A DNA stretch of 64,000 nt from Rhodobacteraceae bacterium HTCC2083 (GTDB lineage Bacteria > Pseudomonadota > Alphaproteobacteria > Rhodobacterales > Rhodobacteraceae): NCBI GenBank assembly GCA_000156115.1, contig DS995276.1:3876620-3940619 (forward strand), read 5' to 3'. Positions 8,740 to 18,466 of the stretch are shown here, piece by piece. How positions within the stretch are numbered: position 1 is the stretch's first letter; each line of letters starts with the position of its first letter. Both the position numbers and the translations under genes were made by a program. Below the pieces are notes generated by a model. That model saw only the letters and a list, made by a program, of their open reading frames with translations. It was not told where the DNA came from and ran no database searches.

Positions 8740-10077
8740 TTACACCCCTTCGTAAATCGCAGCGATCTTGGCGATGGCCAGCTCCGGCGTCATCTCTTCG
8801 CTCTCGCCGGTGCGACGAGACGTGACTTCAACCACACCATTCTTCAACCCACGCGGACCAACGGTGATGCGCCATGGCAGACCGATCAAATCCATCGTCG
8901 CGAACTTGCCACCCGCACGCTCCTTGCGATCATCATACAGCGGATCAAGGCCCAGCGCCGTCAAGCTATCATAGAGCGCATCACAGGCTGCATCCGCCTC
9001 GTCATCGCCTTGCTTGAGGTTCACAATTCCGCAATGGAACGGCGTAACACCTTCAGGCCAGATGATGCCGTTATCGTCATGCGATGCTTCGATAATCGCC
9101 CCCAAAAGACGCGAAACACCGATGCCATGGCTGCCCATGTGAAGGGGCACGCGCTGGCCGTCTTCATTCTGCACCATCGCGCCCATCTTCTCAGAATACT
9201 CAGTACCAAAGTAGAAAATCTGACCCACTTCGATCCCACGCGCTACACGGCGGCGCTCTTCCGGCAACTCGTTAAACGCGGCTTCTTCATGTGTTTCATC
9301 CGTGCGTGCATAGCGGCTGGTGAATTCTTCCATCACCGATTGACACGCGGCCTTGTCATCAAAATCAATCGTGCGGTCGCCAAAGCTAAGATCTGTGATT
9401 TCGCTATCATAGAACACTTCGCTCTCGCCCGTGTCGGCGAGCACGAGGAATTCGTGCGTGTAATCGCCTCCAATCGGCCCACTGTCCGCGCGCATTGGGA
9501 TCGCTTGTAGCCCCATACGTTCGTATGTGCGCAAATATGTCACCAAATGACGATTGTACGCGTGCAGCGCATCTTCTTTGGTCAGGTCAAAATTGTAGCC
9601 GTCTTTCATCAGAAACTCGCGGCCCCGCATCACACCAAAGCGCGGGCGCACTTCGTCGCGGAATTTCCACTGAACATGGTAAAGCGTCAGCGGTAGCGAC
9701 TTGTAGCTCCCAACAAAGTTCGCGACCATATCCGTGATCAGCTCTTCATTGGTGGGACCATAGAGCATCTCTCGGTCATGACGGTCCTTGATCCGCAGCA
9801 TTTCGGGGCCGTAGGCGTCATAGCGACCAGATTTGCGCCACAGATCCGCCGACTGCAACGTTGGCATAAGCATCGGAATATGCCCCGCGCGCTGTTGTTC
9901 CTCATGCACGATATTCTCGATCTTGCGCAGCACTTTGAATCCCATGGGCAACCACGAATAGATCCCGGCAGAGGATTGCTTGATCATCCCTGCGCGCAAC
10001 ATCAGGCGGTGACTGACTATCTGCGCATCCGCAGGATTTTCTTTCAGGATCGGCAAAAAGTAACGGCTCAGACGCAT
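8740..10077 (-). CDS. proS: Prolyl-tRNA synthetase (short alphaproteobacterial form)
   Basis: 445 residues. It is a class II aminoacyl-tRNA synthetase lacking the internal editing insertion of the 570-residue E. coli enzyme, as is usual in alphaproteobacteria. Motif 1 region [18 protein letters not shown], motif 2 ([18 protein letters not shown]) and motif 3 ([15 protein letters not shown]) are intact, and the anticodon-binding domain follows (HCGIVNLKQ to the end). Absence of the editing domain implies that misacylated Ala-tRNA(Pro) must be cleared in trans. It heads the proS-DUF2937-lolC-lolD cluster. Confidence 0.95.
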   Translation of the reverse strand: MRLSRYFLPILKENPADAQIVSHRLMLRAGMIKQSSAGIYSWLPMGFKVLRKIENIVHEEQQRAGHIPMLMPTLQSADLWRKSGRYDAYGPEMLRIKDRHDREMLYGPTNEELITDMVANFVGSYKSLPLTLYHVQWKFRDEVRPRFGVMRGREFLMKDGYNFDLTKEDALHAYNRHLVTYLRTYERMGLQAIPMRADSGPIGGDYTHEFLVLADTGESEVFYDSEITDLSFGDRTIDFDDKAACQSVMEEFTSRYARTDETHEEAAFNELPEERRRVARGIEVGQIFYFGTEYSEKMGAMVQNEDGQRVPLHMGSHGIGVSRLLGAIIEASHDDNGIIWPEGVTPFHCGIVNLKQGDDEADAACDALYDSLTALGLDPLYDDRKERAGGKFATMDLIGLPWRITVGPRGLKNGVVEVTSRRTGESEEMTPELAIAKIAAIYEGV

Positions 10078-10146
10078 GGAATTTCTTTCGAGATTAGCTC
10101 AGATTTCTTCCCGTTTAGGCCCTTGCGTCCTATGCAGCAAGCCATG

Positions 10147-10208
10147 CCTTCATCTTTCCAGATAAACTTCGGGGGAGTCTCAGCTTGCTGAGACAGAGGC
10201 TGGCCCCC
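10147..10208 (+). repeat. Copy of a dispersed Roseobacter-type intergenic element (R4)
   Basis: The unit reads CCTTCATCTTTCC, AGATAAACTTCGGGGGAG, a perfect GTCTCAG-CTTG-CTGAGAC hairpin, then a CCCCC that can pair back to the GGGGG. The same order of blocks recurs at 15821, 19133 (inverted) and 33319. It lies in the divergent region between proS and the AI-2E permease gene, upstream of both, so it is not acting as a simple terminator of either. Confidence 0.5.
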
Positions 10209-10273
10209 TTGTCCCCTTGAAACCTCGCCCCGCATAAGCGATGTCTAAGCAAGGCTAGCAAACAGAGGCGCGC

Positions 10274-11347
10274 ATGGCACATCCCGTCAAAGATCAGATG
10301 AAATATTGGGGCATCGCCACGGCGATTTTTATGCTCGCGATGTGGTATTTAGGCGATGTGATCCTGCCTTTCGTGCTTGGCGGCGCAATTGCCTATTTTC
10401 TTGATCCTGTCGCGGATAAGCTGGAAAATCTCGGCTGCAGTCGCGCGCTTGCGACGACGATCATCACATTGGTGGCCGTGGTCATCTTTGTACTGATGAT
10501 CCTGCTGGTCGTTCCAACGTTAATCAATCAAGCTATCGCCCTGTTCGAAGTCGCACCGCAACTGTTCCAAGACCTACAAGCCTTCCTTGCAGAGCGCTTC
10601 CCGCAGGCCTTGGATGAAGGCTCCACCTTGCGTCAATCATTGCTGAGCATTGGTGAAACGATCCGAGCCAAAGGCGGCGAACTCCTTAGCTCAGTCCTGT
10701 CTTCAGCCTCCTCAATTATCAACATTGTCGTGTTATTTTTGATTGTTCCCGTCGTCGCCTTTTACCTGCTGCTTGATTGGGACAACATGACTGCGCGCAT
10801 CTACACGTTGCTTCCACGCGATCATGCACCGACTGTGCGCGAATTGGCCTCCCAGATTGATCAAACTCTCGCGGCCTTCATTCGCGGAATGGGCACGGTT
10901 TGCCTGATCTTGGGCACGTATTACGCAATTGCGCTGATGCTTGTTGGCTTGCAATTCGGCCTCGTCGTTGGCTTTATCGCCGGTCTTATCACCTTCATTC
11001 CCTATGTCGGCGCGCTTGTTGGTGGGGCTTTGGCCATCGGATTGGGGCTTTTTCAATTCTGGGGGGATTGGGTCTCGCTGGGGCTTGTTGCAGGCATCTT
11101 CGTGATCGGCCAAGTCCTGGAGGGCAACGTTCTCACCCCAAAACTTGTCGGCTCTTCTGTTGGCTTGCACCCTGTTTGGTTGTTATTGGCCTTGTCGGTT
11201 TTCGGCTCTCTCTTTGGGTTTGTCGGGATGCTGGTCGCTGTGCCCGTCGCCGCTGCCCTTGGCGTTATCATCCGCTTCCTCGTCGGGCAGTATTTGGGCA
11301 GTAAACTTTACTATGGGCTAGAGCCTGATGAGCAAAGCGAAGACTAA
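10274..11347 (+). CDS. AI-2E family (PerM-like) transporter
   Basis: 357 residues with about eight hydrophobic segments and a polar stretch after the third. This is the plan of the AI-2E/PerM/YhhT family. The conserved blocks FVLGGAIAYFLDPVADKLE near the start and GLVVGFIAGLITFIPYVGALVGG near residue 235 are present. Family members include exporters and Na+/H+ antiporters; substrate assignment from sequence is not safe. It heads a tight plus-strand run with hda, ppk1 and ppx, three bases from hda. Confidence 0.85.
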   Translation: MAHPVKDQMKYWGIATAIFMLAMWYLGDVILPFVLGGAIAYFLDPVADKLENLGCSRALATTIITLVAVVIFVLMILLVVPTLINQAIALFEVAPQLFQDLQAFLAERFPQALDEGSTLRQSLLSIGETIRAKGGELLSSVLSSASSIINIVVLFLIVPVVAFYLLLDWDNMTARIYTLLPRDHAPTVRELASQIDQTLAAFIRGMGTVCLILGTYYAIALMLVGLQFGLVVGFIAGLITFIPYVGALVGGALAIGLGLFQFWGDWVSLGLVAGIFVIGQVLEGNVLTPKLVGSSVGLHPVWLLLALSVFGSLFGFVGMLVAVPVAAALGVIIRFLVGQYLGSKLYYGLEPDEQSED

Positions 11348-11350
11348 CAG

Positions 11351-12055
11351 ATGAGCACGCAACTCAGTTTTGATCTGCCCAGTCGCGCCGCACTTGGGCG
11401 GGATGATTTTTTCATTTCCCCATCAAACGCGCTGGCCGTGGTGCTGATCGACACGCCCGAGTCCTGGAACAATGGCAAGCTACTGCTGATTGGTCCCAAA
11501 GGCGCGGGAAAGACCCATCTCGCGCATGTTTGGGCCGCACAAAGCGGCGCGCGCATCATCGCAGCAAACACGCTCACAGAAGAAGATGTGCCAAACCTCG
11601 TCCAAACCCCTTTGGTGATCGAGGACGTCGATCATATCGCAGGTGATCGCACATTTGAGACCGCTCTTTTCCATCTCCACAACCTCGCCCAAGCCGAGGG
11701 GCGCGCACTTTTGCTCACCGCAAAAAGCCAACCGCACCTTTGGGGCCTGTGCTTGCCCGATCTCGCAAGTCGCCTGCAAGCGGTGCAATCGGCCACCCTC
11801 GAGGCCCCCGACGACACGCTCCTGACAGCCCTATTGATGAAGCTTTTCGCGGACCGCCAACTTAATCCCGCACCTGACGTCATCCCCTTTCTCGCACTAC
11901 GGATCGATCGCTCTTTCGCTGCAGCGCAACAGATTGTCGAAGCTCTCGACAAAGCGGCACTCGACGCGGGTCGCGCGATCACGCGGGCTTTCGCCTCCGC
12001 TGCGCTGGACAAGATCACTGACGTCAGCGCACACTCCGACATGCCCCATGAGTAG
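11351..12055 (+). CDS. hdaA: DnaA regulatory inactivator Hda-type AAA+ protein
   Basis: 234 residues, similar to the DnaA ATPase core without its DNA-binding domain. The N-terminal QLSFDLP (4-10) is the beta-clamp binding motif of Hda. Walker A is GPKGAGKTH (48-56), and the Walker B strand is LVIEDVDH. A sensor-like block (LLLTAKSQP) and the lid with AARS-type arginines (LASRLQ) follow. Bound to the sliding clamp, Hda triggers hydrolysis of DnaA-ATP and prevents re-initiation. In this order of bacteria an AI-2E permease, hda and ppk commonly occur together, as here. Confidence 0.85.
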   Translation: MSTQLSFDLPSRAALGRDDFFISPSNALAVVLIDTPESWNNGKLLLIGPKGAGKTHLAHVWAAQSGARIIAANTLTEEDVPNLVQTPLVIEDVDHIAGDRTFETALFHLHNLAQAEGRALLLTAKSQPHLWGLCLPDLASRLQAVQSATLEAPDDTLLTALLMKLFADRQLNPAPDVIPFLALRIDRSFAAAQQIVEALDKAALDAGRAITRAFASAALDKITDVSAHSDMPHE

Positions 12056-14245
12056 GTGACGCCGATGCAAGCCGATTTCCTGACAGCAGACTGCCCCGCC
12101 CCCCTTGATCTACCTGACGTGGATCTGAGCGGGCCTGCGCGTTTTGTGAATCGCGAACTTAGCTGGCTCAACTTCAATTGGCGGGTGCTGGAAGAAGCGG
12201 AAAACCCGCGCGTGCCCTTACTGGAACGTCTGCGGTTTCTATCGATATCAGCGACCAACTTAGACGAGTTTTACACAGTGCGCGTCGCGGGCCTGCGTGA
12301 ATTGGCACAAGCAGGCAAAACCAAGGCGGCCGCCGATGGCTTATCGCCTGCAGAGCAATTGGTGCTGATCAACGAAGACGCGCGCAATTTGCTTCAAACT
12401 CAGCAAAAAGTGTTCGAGGGCATACGCCACAAAATGCTCGACGCGGGCATCGCGATTGTCGCGCGCGCTGATCTGACAGACGCCGACAAAGACATGATTG
12501 CGGATATCTTCCTGCATAAGGTCTTTCCCGTTCTTTCCCCGCTCGCGATTGATCCCGCGCACCCGTTTCCGTTTATTCCCAACACCGGTTATTCGCTTGC
12601 GCTGCAACTGGAGCGCCAATCCGACAAGCGTGATCTGCTCGCTTTGCTGCCTATTCCTGCGCAAATTGATCGCTTTGTCGCCCTACCCGCACCCGGTGGT
12701 CAGCTACGCTATCTCCCGCTCGAAGATGTCTTGATCGAAAACCTTGGACGGCTGTTTCCGGGCTACAAACTCAGAGGTCACTTTGGCTTTCGCGTATTGC
12801 GCGATAGCGATCTGGAGGTGGAAGACGAAGCAGAAGATCTCGTCCGCGAATTCGAGGTCGCCCTAAAGCGACGCAAACGCGGTGAGGTCGTGCGCTTGAC
12901 CTACACGGGCGACGCGCCGAACAAACTAAAAGCATTGGTCATGCGCGAACTTGGTGTGACAGAGGCCGAAACCGTCGAGCTCCCAGGCATGATCGGCATG
13001 GCTGATCTGTCCGAGCTGGTCACAGATGCACGTCCCGATCTGCTTTGGCCCACTTTCATGCCGCGCATTCCCGAACGCGTGCAGGACCATGAGGGCGATA
13101 TGTTCGCGGCGATCCGCCAAAAGGACATGCTGCTGCATCACCCCTATGAAACCTTCGATATGGTCGTGCGTTTCTTAACCCAAGCAGCCCGTGATCCTGA
13201 TGTGGTCGCGATCAAACAGACGCTCTATCGTACCTCCAAACGCTCACCCATTGTCTCCGCACTCTGCGAAGCAGCGGAAGATGGCAAATCCGTCACCGCG
13301 CTGGTCGAACTCAAAGCCCGCTTTGACGAGGCCGCAAACATCCGCCAATCGCGTCGTCTGGAACGCGCAGGCGCGCATGTGGTCTACGGCTTTCTCGACC
13401 TGAAAACACACGCCAAAATTTCCACTGTTGTGCGCCGCGAAGGTGATCAATTGGTCACCTACACGCATTATGGCACGGGCAATTACCACCCCATTACGGC
13501 GCGCATTTATACCGACCTGTCGTTCTTTACATGCGATACAAAACTGGGCCGCGACGCAACAAAAGTCTTCAACTACCTCTCGGGCTATGCGCCCCCCGAT
13601 GCCCTTGAAAACCTATCGATTTCGCCTCTGACTCTGAAACCACGTTTACTCGATCTTATCGCACGCGAAGCGGCACACGCACAGGCCGGCAAACCTGCGG
13701 TAATCTGGGCCAAAATGAATTCCCTGATTGATCCCGAAGTAATCGACGCACTCTACGCAGCCTCGCAGGCTGGCGTGAAAATTGACCTCATCATTCGCGG
13801 CATTTGCGGATTGCGGCCCGGTATCAAAGGCCTCAGCGAGACCATTCGCGTCAAATCCATCGTGGGCCGTTTTTTGGAACATTCACGAATCGTGTGCTTC
13901 GGCAACGGCCACGGCCTGCCGCATAAAAAGGCACGCGTTTTCATCAGCTCCGCTGATTGGATGGGCCGCAATCTAAATCGCCGCGTCGAGACCTTAGTGG
14001 AGATCAACAATGGCACGGTAAAAGCACAAATCGTGAGCCAAATCATGGCTGCAAACCTCGCGGATGTCGCGCAAAGCTGGATCATGCGTCCCGATGGATC
14101 TTTCGAGCGCGACAGCATTCCTGACGGTCAATTTGCCTTCAATTGTCACCGCTTTTTCATGGAAAATCCCTCCCTTTCTGGGCGCGGATCTGCCGGTGCC
14201 GCTGATGTTCCAAAATTGACCCACACGGAAGATGAAAGCAGCTAA
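12056..14245 (+). CDS. ppk1: Polyphosphate kinase 1
   Basis: 729 residues, the usual size. PPK1 reversibly builds polyphosphate from ATP. The N domain opens with [20 protein letters not shown]. The PLD-like C domains carry the phosphorylated His in [10 protein letters not shown] (near residue 477) and a second His in FLEHSRIV (near residue 609). The first possible start is the GTG directly after the hda stop; an ATG at 12065 is the alternative. The next gene, ppx, starts at the base after the ppk1 stop, so synthesis and breakdown of polyphosphate are co-expressed. Confidence 0.94.
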   Translation: MTPMQADFLTADCPAPLDLPDVDLSGPARFVNRELSWLNFNWRVLEEAENPRVPLLERLRFLSISATNLDEFYTVRVAGLRELAQAGKTKAAADGLSPAEQLVLINEDARNLLQTQQKVFEGIRHKMLDAGIAIVARADLTDADKDMIADIFLHKVFPVLSPLAIDPAHPFPFIPNTGYSLALQLERQSDKRDLLALLPIPAQIDRFVALPAPGGQLRYLPLEDVLIENLGRLFPGYKLRGHFGFRVLRDSDLEVEDEAEDLVREFEVALKRRKRGEVVRLTYTGDAPNKLKALVMRELGVTEAETVELPGMIGMADLSELVTDARPDLLWPTFMPRIPERVQDHEGDMFAAIRQKDMLLHHPYETFDMVVRFLTQAARDPDVVAIKQTLYRTSKRSPIVSALCEAAEDGKSVTALVELKARFDEAANIRQSRRLERAGAHVVYGFLDLKTHAKISTVVRREGDQLVTYTHYGTGNYHPITARIYTDLSFFTCDTKLGRDATKVFNYLSGYAPPDALENLSISPLTLKPRLLDLIAREAAHAQAGKPAVIWAKMNSLIDPEVIDALYAASQAGVKIDLIIRGICGLRPGIKGLSETIRVKSIVGRFLEHSRIVCFGNGHGLPHKKARVFISSADWMGRNLNRRVETLVEINNGTVKAQIVSQIMAANLADVAQSWIMRPDGSFERDSIPDGQFAFNCHRFFMENPSLSGRGSAGAADVPKLTHTEDESS

Positions 14246-15814
14246 ATGAGCGATGATATGATCCCAGACATTCCCGCTGGGGCCGCGAATAATCCATTCG
14301 GACGCCCCCTGTTTAACGACCCGTCCGTGCGCAAATTGGCGCGCGTAGGCGTGGTTGATATTGGTTCCAACTCTGTGCGGATGGTTATCTTTGATGGTGC
14401 CGCGCGCAGCCCTGCCTATTTTTACAACGAAAAAGTCATGTGTGCCTTGGGTGCAGGCATTTCTGACACCGGCCGTCTAAACCCCGAGGGCCGCGTGCGC
14501 GCATTGGCCGCCGTCGCGCGTTTTGAAGCGATTGCGCAAAGCCTTGGTATTTCGCCCCTCACGGCCGTCGCCACCGCCGCCGTGCGCGATGCCAACGACG
14601 GGCCGGATTTCTGCGCCGATGTGCTGCGCGAAACTGGTTTGACGGTCCATGTTATCGACGGCCCGGAAGAGGCCCGGCTCTCTGCGCAGGGAGTTCTACT
14701 CGGCTGGCCAGGTTCTTACGGATTGGTCTGCGATATCGGCGGCGCGTCAATGGAGCTAGCAGAAATTCGCGACGGGCACGTCGGCAAATGCGTCACCTCC
14801 TCGCTTGGTCCGCTGAAATTGCAAAGCATGAAGGGTGGAGCGAAGGCGCGCAAAGCCTACGCCAAAGAGGTAATCGCAGATCTGCAAAACCAGATGGGCG
14901 AACAAAAGGACCGCTTATTTCTCGTGGGCGGTTCTTGGCGCGCGATTGCACGCATCGATATGCACCGCCGTGGCTACCCGTTGCAAGTGCTACACGAATA
15001 TCGCATGACCCCGAAGTCTGTACGCGAAACGGTGAAATACATCGCCAAATCCGACATAGAAGAGCTGCGCAGTACCTGTGGCATCTCTTCAGCGCGGATG
15101 GTCTTAGTGCCGATCGCCAGTGAAGTTCTCAAGGTTCTGATCAACCGCTTCAAGCCCAAAGACATCGCGATTTCCAGCTACGGCATTCGCGAAGGAATGC
15201 TGTATGAGCAAATGCCGCAAAAGCTGCGCGACCGCGATCCTTTGATCGAATCCGCGCGCTTTTCAGAGAGCAAAGACGCGCGCACACCGGGCTTTGGCAA
15301 GACCCTCTACGATTTCATTATGCCCCTCTTTAAGTCAGCCCCACCCGCGACGAAACGCTTGGTCAAAGCAGCAAGCCTTTTGCACGATGTCAGCTGGCGC
15401 GCGCACCCAGATTTTCGAGCGGAAGTCTGCTTTGATAACTCCACGCGCGCCAATCTTGGCGGGCTAAGTCATTCAGAACGCATCTTTCTTGGGCTCGCAC
15501 TGATGCACCGCTATCGCAACAAACGTGAGGGCACACGCTTTGATGACCTCTTTGATCTGCTCGCGCCCGAACAGCAGATTCAAGCCGAGATCCTTGGCAA
15601 AGCCATGCGATTTGGCGCGATGCTCTGGATGGAGAAAGACGCACAATTCGGCGAGTTTCGATGGTACCCGAAAAAGAAAATCCTCGAGCTACGCTTGCAC
15701 ACCTCCGCACGACCATTGTTTTCCGAAGTTGCAGAAGCACGGCTAAAATCCCTCGCAGGATCCCTAAGCGCCGACTTGAAGGTTAAGTTCACCAAGCCCT
15801 CGACTGAAGCCTAG
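14246..15814 (+). CDS. ppx: Exopolyphosphatase (Ppx/GppA family)
   Basis: 522 residues. An ASKHA-fold N-terminal half holds VGVVDIGSNSVRMVIFDG (near residues 33-50) and the second phosphate-binding block VCDIGGASMEL (near 160). A C-terminal HD-like helical region contains LLHDVSW. The enzyme removes terminal phosphates from polyphosphate, and some relatives act on pppGpp. The ATG abuts the ppk1 stop. The repeat element at 15821 begins just after its own stop. Confidence 0.92.
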   Translation: MSDDMIPDIPAGAANNPFGRPLFNDPSVRKLARVGVVDIGSNSVRMVIFDGAARSPAYFYNEKVMCALGAGISDTGRLNPEGRVRALAAVARFEAIAQSLGISPLTAVATAAVRDANDGPDFCADVLRETGLTVHVIDGPEEARLSAQGVLLGWPGSYGLVCDIGGASMELAEIRDGHVGKCVTSSLGPLKLQSMKGGAKARKAYAKEVIADLQNQMGEQKDRLFLVGGSWRAIARIDMHRRGYPLQVLHEYRMTPKSVRETVKYIAKSDIEELRSTCGISSARMVLVPIASEVLKVLINRFKPKDIAISSYGIREGMLYEQMPQKLRDRDPLIESARFSESKDARTPGFGKTLYDFIMPLFKSAPPATKRLVKAASLLHDVSWRAHPDFRAEVCFDNSTRANLGGLSHSERIFLGLALMHRYRNKREGTRFDDLFDLLAPEQQIQAEILGKAMRFGAMLWMEKDAQFGEFRWYPKKKILELRLHTSARPLFSEVAEARLKSLAGSLSADLKVKFTKPSTEA

Positions 15815-15820
15815 ACCGCC

Positions 15821-15844
15821 CGCTTCTTTGGTCTAAAAATACCT
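15821..15844 (+). repeat. Short copy of the dispersed intergenic element (R1), possible terminator of ppx
   Basis: CGCTTCTTTGGTCTAAAAATACCT follows the ppx stop. GGTCTA can pair with TAGACC that overlaps the stop codon (six bases, 12-base loop), and an A/T stretch follows. Only the left half of the element is present; the CGGGGG and hairpin half is missing. Confidence 0.4.
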
Positions 15845-16202
15845 AAAGATCGACCTCGCCATCGGGCGCTTTTATCTCTTTGGTACTCTTGCGGCGCAGA
15901 ATAATATCGCCGTTTGGCAAAATCTCAGGTGGGTGGTATTTCGAGAAATCTTCAATCTGACCCAGCAAATCCCCAAGCGCGGGGCCCATGTTTTCGACAA
16001 AGCCGCGCAAAGCGGGTTCAAGCTGCTCCGACAGCCCTTCCATATCACGGAACGCGGGCTGCATTTCTTGCAATAGGCCTTCGAAAAAAAGCTGCACGCC
16101 TTTTTCCATCAGGCCAGGGTTTTCTTGGTTTGTGCTCTCGTCAGCCTGCGCAGGCAAAGCCAGTGCGACGGCCAATGCGGTCGTAAGTGCAATCTGTTTC
16201 AT
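15843..16202 (-). CDS. Small exported protein, unknown function
   Basis: 119 residues with a clear Sec signal peptide (cleavage near QADES, about residue 21). The rest is acidic and probably mostly helical, with repeated M/L-rich turns (LLQEMQPAFRDMEGLSEQLE). It ends in a short basic and acidic tail. Similar short periplasmic proteins are widespread in Roseobacters without a known role. It is the last gene before the ppx end, converging on it, and lies 37 bases after the EEP gene. Confidence 0.7.
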   Translation of the reverse strand: MKQIALTTALAVALALPAQADESTNQENPGLMEKGVQLFFEGLLQEMQPAFRDMEGLSEQLEPALRGFVENMGPALGDLLGQIEDFSKYHPPEILPNGDIILRRKSTKEIKAPDGEVDL

Positions 16203-16239
16203 TCAACCAGCCTAAGCACAAAGCGCGTAGATTTTTAGG

Positions 16240-17250
16240 CTAAAAATCTAAATCCAACGTCACCGGGAAGTGATCCGAGGCCGTCAGAAGCGCGTCGCGC
16301 AGCTTTAAGTCCACCCAACACTCAGGATCATCAAAAGGATGCCAAATACGCCAAGTCTTTGCTTTATAACGCAAATCATCGCTAACCATGATATAATCCA
16401 AAAGCGCTTGAAGATATCGATTATCCTTCTTCAGGAAAAACCTTGAGGTCGTCGGTTCCCCGCCTATTTTTCGCTTCAACGCTCGGGCCGCATGCGGATC
16501 ATAGAGACAGGGACAGCCAATTTCGCCCAAAATAATCTCCACAGAGGAGCGTCCGAACAGATTTTCATACTCGTCCAGGCCCGGCCCATCGTTCAAATCG
16601 CCCAGCACCATCAACGCCTCGCCCGCGTCCAAATGCTCTTCCACACGCGCGCGCAACCAGACCGCTTGCGCCAGTTGTTTACGCCGATTGGCAATGGAAA
16701 AGCGCATAACCTCAGCGGCATTATGCGCCCCATGAGGCGCTTTACTCTTCAGATGCGCGCCGATCATACGCAAATTGTTGCCCGCTGCCGTTTCAATCGC
16801 AAGCTCGAGCGGGGGCTTGGAGAAACGCACGCTGTCCGCCCGATTATCAATATCCAGATCAATTTGGTAGGTCTCATTGAAGGGCGGCACAGGGTCCCCC
16901 AAGGCCCCGATCGGGTCATGTGTTGCCGTGAGCTTCGTGGGATCATAGAGCAATGCAATCTCTTGCTGCGTCGTATTTGTGAACCCTATCAATGCCTTAG
17001 ATGAGCGTAAATCATAGGCTTTCGCAAAATTCTCTAATGCCCGCGTACCAGAACGATGCTGATGATCATCTGGCGCTTCAATGACCATAATCGCATCCGC
17101 ATCAATGCGCTGGAATACATGGCCAAGCGCTTTGGCTTGATCTGCGCGCTTCACACCGCGTCGCCCGGACCAGCAAGTATCACGTTGTAATTGACCTTCA
17201 TCGTCAAACAGACGGTCAAACCATTCCACATTGTAGCAAGCGATGCGCAT
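16240..17250 (-). CDS. Endonuclease/exonuclease/phosphatase (EEP) superfamily protein
   Basis: 336 residues. The start ATG at 17250 shares a base with the stop of the upstream DjlA-like gene (TAATG), and the fold begins at once with MRIACYNVEWFDRLFDDEG. EEP catalytic blocks are visible: MVIEAPDDHQ (Glu of the first metal site), MIGAHLKSKAPHG, VLGDLNDGPG (the Asp/Asn pair) and TASDHFPVTLD (the SDH motif). The substrate could be nucleic acid, a nucleotide or a phosphodiester. No export signal is visible, so it is likely cytoplasmic. Confidence 0.83.
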   Translation of the reverse strand: MRIACYNVEWFDRLFDDEGQLQRDTCWSGRRGVKRADQAKALGHVFQRIDADAIMVIEAPDDHQHRSGTRALENFAKAYDLRSSKALIGFTNTTQQEIALLYDPTKLTATHDPIGALGDPVPPFNETYQIDLDIDNRADSVRFSKPPLELAIETAAGNNLRMIGAHLKSKAPHGAHNAAEVMRFSIANRRKQLAQAVWLRARVEEHLDAGEALMVLGDLNDGPGLDEYENLFGRSSVEIILGEIGCPCLYDPHAARALKRKIGGEPTTSRFFLKKDNRYLQALLDYIMVSDDLRYKAKTWRIWHPFDDPECWVDLKLRDALLTASDHFPVTLDLDF

Positions 17251-17933
17251 TACGCAGGACGCTCTTTTGTGATTTCTTCCCAAGCACGATTGATGTCAAC
17301 CATGCGTTTTTCAGCCATGCGAATTGCTTCTTCGGGAACGCCGCGCGCGATCATGCGATCAGGGTGAGTTTCGCGTACCATCGCGCGCCAGACTTGCCTG
17401 ATCTGCTCAATCGTGGAGTCCGGTGATACGCCTAAAACTGTGTAAGGATCCGCCTCTGCATTCGGTACAAACCGCGCGCGCAAAGCGCGAAATTCGGTGT
17501 CAGGAAGGCCAAAAATGCCTGCGACTTGCTGCAAAAACTCATTCTCGCCCGGATGGTAAAACCCGTCCGCCATCGCGATGTGAAACAACCCCTCCATGAG
17601 GTCACAAAGCGTACCTTTTTCACCCTCAAACATATCCGCGATGCGCGCTGCGTATTCTTCGTACCCGGCCACATCAAGCCGCGCCATGTTGAACACTTTG
17701 GCAGCATTTGCCTCGTCCTCTTCAGCAATATTGAAGACTTCACGAAAGGCTGTGACCTCATCGCGCGTCACCTGCCCGTCCGCTTTCGCCATTTTCGCAC
17801 CCAGCGCAATCACTGCAATCGTGAAGCCGACTGAGCGTTCAGGCGCACTGCGCAACGTATTAAATACCTGAGATAGGCTTTCGCCATTCGCAAGCGCCGC
17901 GAGCGCATCAGATATGCGGGTCCAAAGTGACAT
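17250..17933 (-). CDS. DjlA-like co-chaperone (TerB domain plus J domain)
   Basis: 227 residues. Residues about 25-145 form a TerB-type helical domain (FTIAVIALGAKMAKADGQVTRDE, acidic metal-site residues). A C-terminal J domain starts near 160 (DPYTVLGVSPDSTIEQIRQVWR) and has the essential HPD tripeptide in VRETHPDRM. This order matches DjlA without its membrane segment. The J domain should stimulate a DnaK-type Hsp70. It overlaps the EEP gene by one base, so the two are translationally coupled. Confidence 0.87.
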   Translation of the reverse strand: MSLWTRISDALAALANGESLSQVFNTLRSAPERSVGFTIAVIALGAKMAKADGQVTRDEVTAFREVFNIAEEDEANAAKVFNMARLDVAGYEEYAARIADMFEGEKGTLCDLMEGLFHIAMADGFYHPGENEFLQQVAGIFGLPDTEFRALRARFVPNAEADPYTVLGVSPDSTIEQIRQVWRAMVRETHPDRMIARGVPEEAIRMAEKRMVDINRAWEEITKERPA

Positions 17934-17980
17934 GCCCCATGTCTACGCCCGAAAGCACACAAAGCCCATGTGATTTTGCG

Positions 17981-18466
17981 CTAGGGACGCAGGAATTTCT
18001 GCATCAAGATCAGATCCATCCAGCGGTCAAATTTGAAACCTACCTCCGGCAAACGCGCAATATGAGTAAAGCCAAGCTTTTCATGGAAGCTAACGCCCGA
18101 GGGATTTTCAGCACTAATGCCAGCCCAAAGACTGTGCACACCTTGATCTGCCGCGTGTTGTTCAAGCGCCTGCATCAAAGCGCGCCCTGCACCCTGACCA
18201 CGTGCTTGCGGGGCAAGATTGATCGAATGTTCTTTTGTGTATGCATAGCCCGGGCCGCCGCGAAACGGAAAATAGCTGGCGAAACCTATGATTTCATCGT
18301 TATTTTCCGCGACAAAGTAAGCGCCTTTGCGTGCTTCTATATCCTGTTGAATGCCTGCGACGGTTTTCATATCAGATGTAAAAGTTGTGGCTGTGTCTTG
18401 GATCAAAGGGTTCCAAACAGCGCAAATCCCTTTGGCATCACCAATGAGTGCCGCGCGTACGATCAT
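17981..18466 (-). CDS. GNAT N-acetyltransferase (phosphinothricin/methionine-sulfone type)
   Basis: 161 residues, one GNAT fold. The acetyl-CoA loop is RGQGAGRALMQALEQH (about 93-108). The N-terminal strand IVRAALIGDAKGICAVWNPLI and the Tyr/Trp-rich substrate strand resemble the PAT/YncA subgroup that acetylates amino-acid analogues. The exact substrate is unknown. The start overlaps the end of the VOC gene by four bases (ATGA). Confidence 0.8.
   Translation of the reverse strand: MIVRAALIGDAKGICAVWNPLIQDTATTFTSDMKTVAGIQQDIEARKGAYFVAENNDEIIGFASYFPFRGGPGYAYTKEHSINLAPQARGQGAGRALMQALEQHAADQGVHSLWAGISAENPSGVSFHEKLGFTHIARLPEVGFKFDRWMDLILMQKFLRP

Noticed and set aside
8278-9510. Open frame of 410 codons on the plus strand
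   Set aside because: It is antisense to DUF2937 and proS, has no domain pattern and is Arg/His-rich as antisense frames are in this base composition.
10170-10225. Possible TPP or SAM riboswitch before the AI-2E permease gene
   Set aside because: GGGGGAG-hairpin-CCCCC looked like an aptamer, but the key TPP bases (CUGAGA, ACCUGA in order) are not placed correctly and the same blocks recur at three other sites as a repeat.
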